Assembly (NCBI GenBank): GCA_035998445.1
Contig: DASYHQ010000018.1
Coordinates: 434,001 to 498,000, forward strand
DNA: 64,000 bases
Source of the DNA: Tepidisphaeraceae bacterium
GTDB taxonomy: Bacteria > Planctomycetota > Phycisphaerae > Tepidisphaerales > Tepidisphaeraceae
Reading direction: 5' to 3'
This document shows positions 60,829 through 64,000 of this stretch, one piece after another. Below the pieces are notes generated by a model, which worked only from the letters and a program-made list of their open reading frames with translations, did no database searches and was not told the DNA's origin. A program made the translations under genes and the position numbers. Positions within the stretch are counted from its first letter, which is position 1; the number at the start of each line of letters is the position of its first letter.

Positions 60829-61024
60829 CGTAGCACGGGCGGCCCGCCCGTGGAGCCGCGGTACCCCGCGGTGTCGGACGGTACGCCGTCCGAAGTAAAG
60901 AGCGCAAGCGACTCCTACTCGGTGTAATCAGAAAGTGGGTTCGCTGGCGCGATGGCTGATTCGGATGGAGTACCATCCGACGCGTCGGTGTACCGACGCA
61001 CATGGGCGGGCCGCCCATGCTACG
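60829..61024. repeat. Family B element (about 196 nt), copy 2
   Basis: The ends CGTAGCACGGGCGGCCCGCC and CATGGGCGGGCCGCCCATGC are inverse copies. The centre aligns with 55329-55520: GAGCCGCGGTACCCCGCG, GAGCGCAAGCGA and the GATTCGGATGG...CCATCCGAC hairpin. It fills the gap between the acidic gene and arfB. Confidence 0.82.
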
Positions 61025-61055
61025 GTGGCTCGTTCGACGCTTGGCCGCCCGCCGT

Positions 61056-61514
61056 TTACCCCTCCTGCACCCGCCCCTGTCGTCTGGCCTTAACGTCCCC
61101 GCGATTTCGCTTCGCTTCCACCCGCCGACGTTTGGCGGCCCGCGAGGGCTTAGTCTTCTTCCGGACCTTCGGCTCGTGCATCGCCTCGACGATCAAATCG
61201 CGCAGCCGGCCAACAACGGCCTCGCGGTTGCCCTCTTGCGAGCGGTGCTCGTCGGAGGCGATGTGAACGAAATCGTCCGCCGTCAGGCGCTTTCCCGCGA
61301 TCTGCCGCAGCCTGCCCGCAGCCCGTTCGGTCAGACCGGTGATCGCGCTGACGGCGACCCACAGTTCGGCCTTCGTGTTAACCTTGTTGACGTTCTGCCC
61401 GCCGGGCCCCGAACCGCGCGCATACTGCCACCGCACGGCCGCCGGCACCACGGTGACGCGCCCCACCGCGATCAGCGGTTCGACGCCGGGCGAGGTTGGC
61501 AGATCGGCGCTCAT
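61056..61514 (-). CDS. arfB: Alternative ribosome-rescue factor ArfB (YaeJ)
   Basis: A codon-independent peptidyl-tRNA hydrolase that frees ribosomes stalled without a stop codon. The 152-residue product has the catalytic GGQ motif at 38-40 (GSGPGGQNVNKVNTKAEL), a release-factor-like domain, and the basic C-terminal tail (about 115-152, RKKTKPSRAAKRRR) that enters the mRNA channel. It begins with ATG overlapping the stop of the upstream membrane-protein gene by 4 nt. Confidence 0.95.
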   Translation of the reverse strand: MSADLPTSPGVEPLIAVGRVTVVPAAVRWQYARGSGPGGQNVNKVNTKAELWVAVSAITGLTERAAGRLRQIAGKRLTADDFVHIASDEHRSQEGNREAVVGRLRDLIVEAMHEPKVRKKTKPSRAAKRRRVEAKRNRGDVKARRQGRVQEG

Positions 61515-62239
61515 GGGTGGGTCGTGGGCATCGTGCCGGGCAATAGTGCCGGCCCGGTGGCGCCGATGCCAGCGGCGTCGTCGGCGCCCGGACCTTCGTC
61601 GACGTCGGCGGCATCATCTTCGTGAGCTTCGGCGAGGGCCGCGGCGGCGACGGCATTGGCGGCGGCGGTGACGGCGTTGAACCGCGCGATGTTCAGGTCC
61701 GCCGCCTTGCGGTCTTCCCGGAACTGCCGCACGTGTCGCGTGACCGTCGCCAGGAAGATCACGATCAGCAGGATCATGAGGTTCACGCGCATCCACTGCA
61801 CCGGCCGCGCCGGTGGCGTGGCGCCGGTGGTCAGGCTGAACGCGATCAGCACCGCCAGCGTGCCGGTGCTGGCGTGCGCCACCCACCACCAGTCGGCCCG
61901 CATTGCCGCGCTGCCGTTGTCCACCACGGGTCGCGTGCTGGCCTCGGCCATCTGCACCGCGGTGGGCAGGGTCGTGCCCGAGGCGCGGTAGCTGCCCCAG
62001 TGGTCGACCGTGGAGGCGATGCCCGTCAGGATCAGCACGACGCCGCTCGTCCAGACGATCGACCGGAACATCCACCGGGCTCGCCCGAACACCAGTAGTT
62101 GCTGCTCGCTCTTGAGCTCGCCGATCGCCACCGGCACCACCATCTCATAAAACAGCGTTCCACCGACCAGCAGGGTGGTACAGACGATGTGCAGGTAGCG
62201 GTTGATCAGGAAGAAGAGGTTGTCCCAGAGATCGAGCAT
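61511..62239 (-). CDS. Four-helix membrane protein of unknown function
   Basis: A 242-residue protein with predicted membrane helices at about 15-38, 58-77, 115-137 and 150-170. Histidines lie in or near them (RYLHIV, TVDHWG, WVAHAST, TRHVRQ), a pattern recalling CopD/DUF2269-type heme or copper membrane proteins, without proof. The C-terminus is Ala/Asp-rich and disordered. ATG 62239 starts the first helix; upstream codons are open but unsupported. It overlaps arfB by 4 nt, so they are cotranscribed. Confidence 0.72.
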   Translation of the reverse strand: MLDLWDNLFFLINRYLHIVCTTLLVGGTLFYEMVVPVAIGELKSEQQLLVFGRARWMFRSIVWTSGVVLILTGIASTVDHWGSYRASGTTLPTAVQMAEASTRPVVDNGSAAMRADWWWVAHASTGTLAVLIAFSLTTGATPPARPVQWMRVNLMILLIVIFLATVTRHVRQFREDRKAADLNIARFNAVTAAANAVAAAALAEAHEDDAADVDEGPGADDAAGIGATGPALLPGTMPTTHP

Positions 62240-62387
62240 TAGATAATGGTGTACCACGGCAGGCGCGACGGTGGCAACCCGCGACCCTTTGCATTGAACG
62301 CAGGCATCGACTAAATTACTGGACTTTCCCAGGTTCGGACGCGAGCGCGGCCCGCCGGGTTGTACATTGAAACTTGAAGGATCTGTC

Positions 62388-63767
62388 ATGGCCGAAGAAA
62401 ACACCGCCGTCGCCGAACAGGAAACCGACGCCTACGAGTACGCGATCAAGGTCGAGGACGCCGGTCCGGCGACGAAGAAGGTCTCGGTCGAAATCCCTCG
62501 TGAGCGCATCGACACCAAGCTGGCCGAGCAATACAAGGAACTGCGCACCCAGGCCGCCATCCCCGGCTTCCGCCCCGGTCGCGCCCCCGCGAAGCTGATC
62601 GAGAAGAAGTTCGCCAGCGACGTGAAGGACCAGGTCCGCCGCACGTTGATCAGCGAGAGCTACCAGCAGGCCATCGAGAAGAACAACCTTCAGGTCCTCG
62701 GCGAGCCCGAGATCGAAGATGCCGAGAAGCTGGAGATCACCGACGGCAACGGCCTGAACTACACGTTCAGCGTCGAGGTTCAGCCAGAGATCACGCTGCC
62801 CGAACTGAAGGGCATCAAGGTCAAGAAGCCCAAGATCGAGATTAAGGACGAAAACGTCGAACAGGCCATGACCAACCTGCGCGAGCAGCAGGGCGCGCTG
62901 GTGCCGGTCGAGGATCGCGGCGTACAGGCCAAGGACTACGTCACCGCCGACGTCCACGTGAAGGTGGGCGACGAGGTGATCGACCATGGCCATGATAGCC
63001 AGATCGTCGTGCGCCCCGGCCGCATCGCGGGCATCCAGATCGCCGATCTCGATAAGCAGCTGGAAGGCACCAAGGCCGGCGAGACCAAGACGATCACCGT
63101 GACCGCCCCCGACACCCACCCGAACGAGAAGATCAAGGGCAAGGAAGTGGCGATCGAGGTGATGGTCAAGGACATCAAGAAGCTGGAGGCCGCCGAGATC
63201 AACCAGGAGTTCCTGGAAGGCCTGGGCTTCGAGAACGAGCAGGAGCTGCGCGACGCGCTGCGTGAGCAGATGGTCGAGCGCATCAACTTCGACGTTCAGC
63301 AGAGCCAGCGCGAGCAGGTCAGCAAGTACCTGAGCGAGAACGTGAACTTCGAGCTGCCCGCCAAGCTGAGCGACAAGCAGGCCGACCGCGTGGTTCAACG
63401 CCGCGCGATGGACCTGATGCAGCGTGGCGTGCCGCAGGAGAAGATCATCGAAAACATCGAACAGCTCCGCGGCGGCGCCAAGGACGAAGCTGCCCGTGAA
63501 CTGAAACTGTTCTTCATCCTCCAGAAGATCGCCACCGACCAGAACGTGGACGTGGACGAGGCCGAACTGAACGGCCGCATCGCTATGCTGGCCGCCCAGC
63601 GCGGCGAGCGCCCCGAGAAGATGAAGCAGCAGATGAGCAAGGACGGCTCGCTGTCGAACCTGTACGTCACCATGCGTGAACAGAAGGCCATCGACACGAT
63701 CCTCGCCACCGCCGAGATCGAAGAGGTCGAGGTGGGCAAGGAAGAGGAAGCGGCCAAAGCCGAGTAA
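62388..63767 (+). CDS. tig: Trigger factor
   Basis: A ribosome-bound chaperone with peptidyl-prolyl isomerase activity. The 459-residue protein has the ribosome-binding loop region in IPGFRPGRAPAKLIEKKFA (GFRxGxxP signature, about 60-78), a PPIase domain (about 165-250) and the large helical C-terminal part. The length is in the family range (E. coli 432). ATG 62388 follows GAAGGA. In many bacteria clpP and clpX follow, which would fit the gene starting at 63966. Confidence 0.95.
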   Translation: MAEENTAVAEQETDAYEYAIKVEDAGPATKKVSVEIPRERIDTKLAEQYKELRTQAAIPGFRPGRAPAKLIEKKFASDVKDQVRRTLISESYQQAIEKNNLQVLGEPEIEDAEKLEITDGNGLNYTFSVEVQPEITLPELKGIKVKKPKIEIKDENVEQAMTNLREQQGALVPVEDRGVQAKDYVTADVHVKVGDEVIDHGHDSQIVVRPGRIAGIQIADLDKQLEGTKAGETKTITVTAPDTHPNEKIKGKEVAIEVMVKDIKKLEAAEINQEFLEGLGFENEQELRDALREQMVERINFDVQQSQREQVSKYLSENVNFELPAKLSDKQADRVVQRRAMDLMQRGVPQEKIIENIEQLRGGAKDEAARELKLFFILQKIATDQNVDVDEAELNGRIAMLAAQRGERPEKMKQQMSKDGSLSNLYVTMREQKAIDTILATAEIEEVEVGKEEEAAKAE

Positions 63768-63792
63768 GCAGGCGAGCTGGCGATTGGATTTA

Positions 63793-63950
63793 GCGCCAAG
63801 ATCGCCAAGGACATCAAGAGCGCCAAGGAATACAGAGACAGAGGATAGAAGCTGGAGGATCGAGGCGCGACAGCGCCTTCTGTATCCTTCACCTTCTATC
63901 CTCTTTTCTTTCTCCCCTTGGCGTGCTTGGCAACTTGGCGGTCTTGGCGC
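63793..63950. repeat. Nested inverted repeat of AGCGCCAAG words, copy 2
   Basis: The outer words AGCGCCAAG-ATCGCCAAGG at the left and CTTGGCG-GTCTTGGCGC at the right are inverses. Inside, GAGGATAGAAG and CTTCTATCCTC pair. The element is like the one at 9416-9498. Confidence 0.75.
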
Positions 63951-63965
63951 GCAAACGGAACTACG

Positions 63966-64000
63966 ATGAGCGCGACGAAGATTCAGGCCCCCAAAGGAAC
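63966..64000 (+). CDS. Start of a protein-coding gene cut by the window end
   Basis: ATG 63966 begins MSATKIQAPKG. GGAA lies about 6 nt upstream. The position after tig suggests a ClpP-like protease, but the eleven residues cannot confirm it. Confidence 0.35.
   Translation, partial: MSATKIQAPKG

Overview
This is a 64 kb stretch of a high-GC bacterial chromosome (roughly two thirds G+C by eye). There is no plasmid, phage, IS transposase or CRISPR signature. Gene content points to the Planctomycetota, perhaps Phycisphaerae: a RedB-like thioredoxin-fold protein, a DUF2934 protein, the transglutaminase / ATP-grasp / alpha-E cluster, very short Lys- or Arg-rich proteins, many exported small proteins, and intergenic regions full of inverted-repeat elements. 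This assignment is an inference from content; no rRNA is present to settle it.

Layout. 1-8.3 kb: end of an APC-type permease, tRNA-Ala, an O6-alkylguanine methyltransferase, then a minus-strand signalling operon (RedB-like protein, large phosphorelay hybrid kinase, HD-GYP regulator, GGDEF regulator). 8.6-17.2 kb: tRNA-Thr, an HPF-like protein, a 24-residue Arg/Lys-rich protein, a sugar-type ABC importer (binding protein plus two permeases), MgtE, a parvulin lipoprotein and a Crp/Fnr regulator. 17.3-22 kb: a ribbon-helix-helix-like protein with a candidate operator, a FixJ-type regulator, LeuD, Upp and a heparinase II/III family protein. 22.3-29.7 kb: a three-gene operon of transglutaminase-DUF2126, a circularly permuted ATP-grasp fused to alpha-E, and a second transglutaminase. 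29.7-36.8 kb: two tandem 134-residue paralogues of unknown function, UbiX, a pyruvyl-transferase-like protein, UbiD, a membrane sulfatase-like protein and tRNA-Leu. 36.8-45 kb: Rho, a YqeY protein, peroxiredoxin, DUF2934, a gamma-glutamylcyclotransferase-like protein, unknown and exported proteins, a methyltransferase and a FUN14-like protein. 45-54 kb: the glutamate synthase large subunit, GpmI, a 26-residue Lys-rich protein with its own promoter, Shine-Dalgarno and terminator, and a Tat-exported superoxide dismutase. 54-64 kb: an FRG-domain protein, a 7Fe ferredoxin, a copper module (YHS-like protein, CsoR, CopZ, CopA) with a clear CsoR-type operator, an extremely acidic protein, ArfB, a membrane protein, trigger factor and the first codons of a following gene.

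The clearest unexplained structure is in the gaps between genes. Six copies of a 140-141 nt element with self-complementary ends recur at 21982, 25989, 30352, 39768, 50278 and 55657. A longer relative of about 195 nt occurs twice, and several other inverted-repeat families fill most of the remaining large gaps. Some elements are nested inside older ones, one sits inside the transglutaminase operon, and a different repeat-like tract appears to have entered copA in frame. The best candidate for an undescribed biochemical system is the transglutaminase / ATP-grasp / alpha-E operon. All calls rest on reading motifs and translations; no database search was run.
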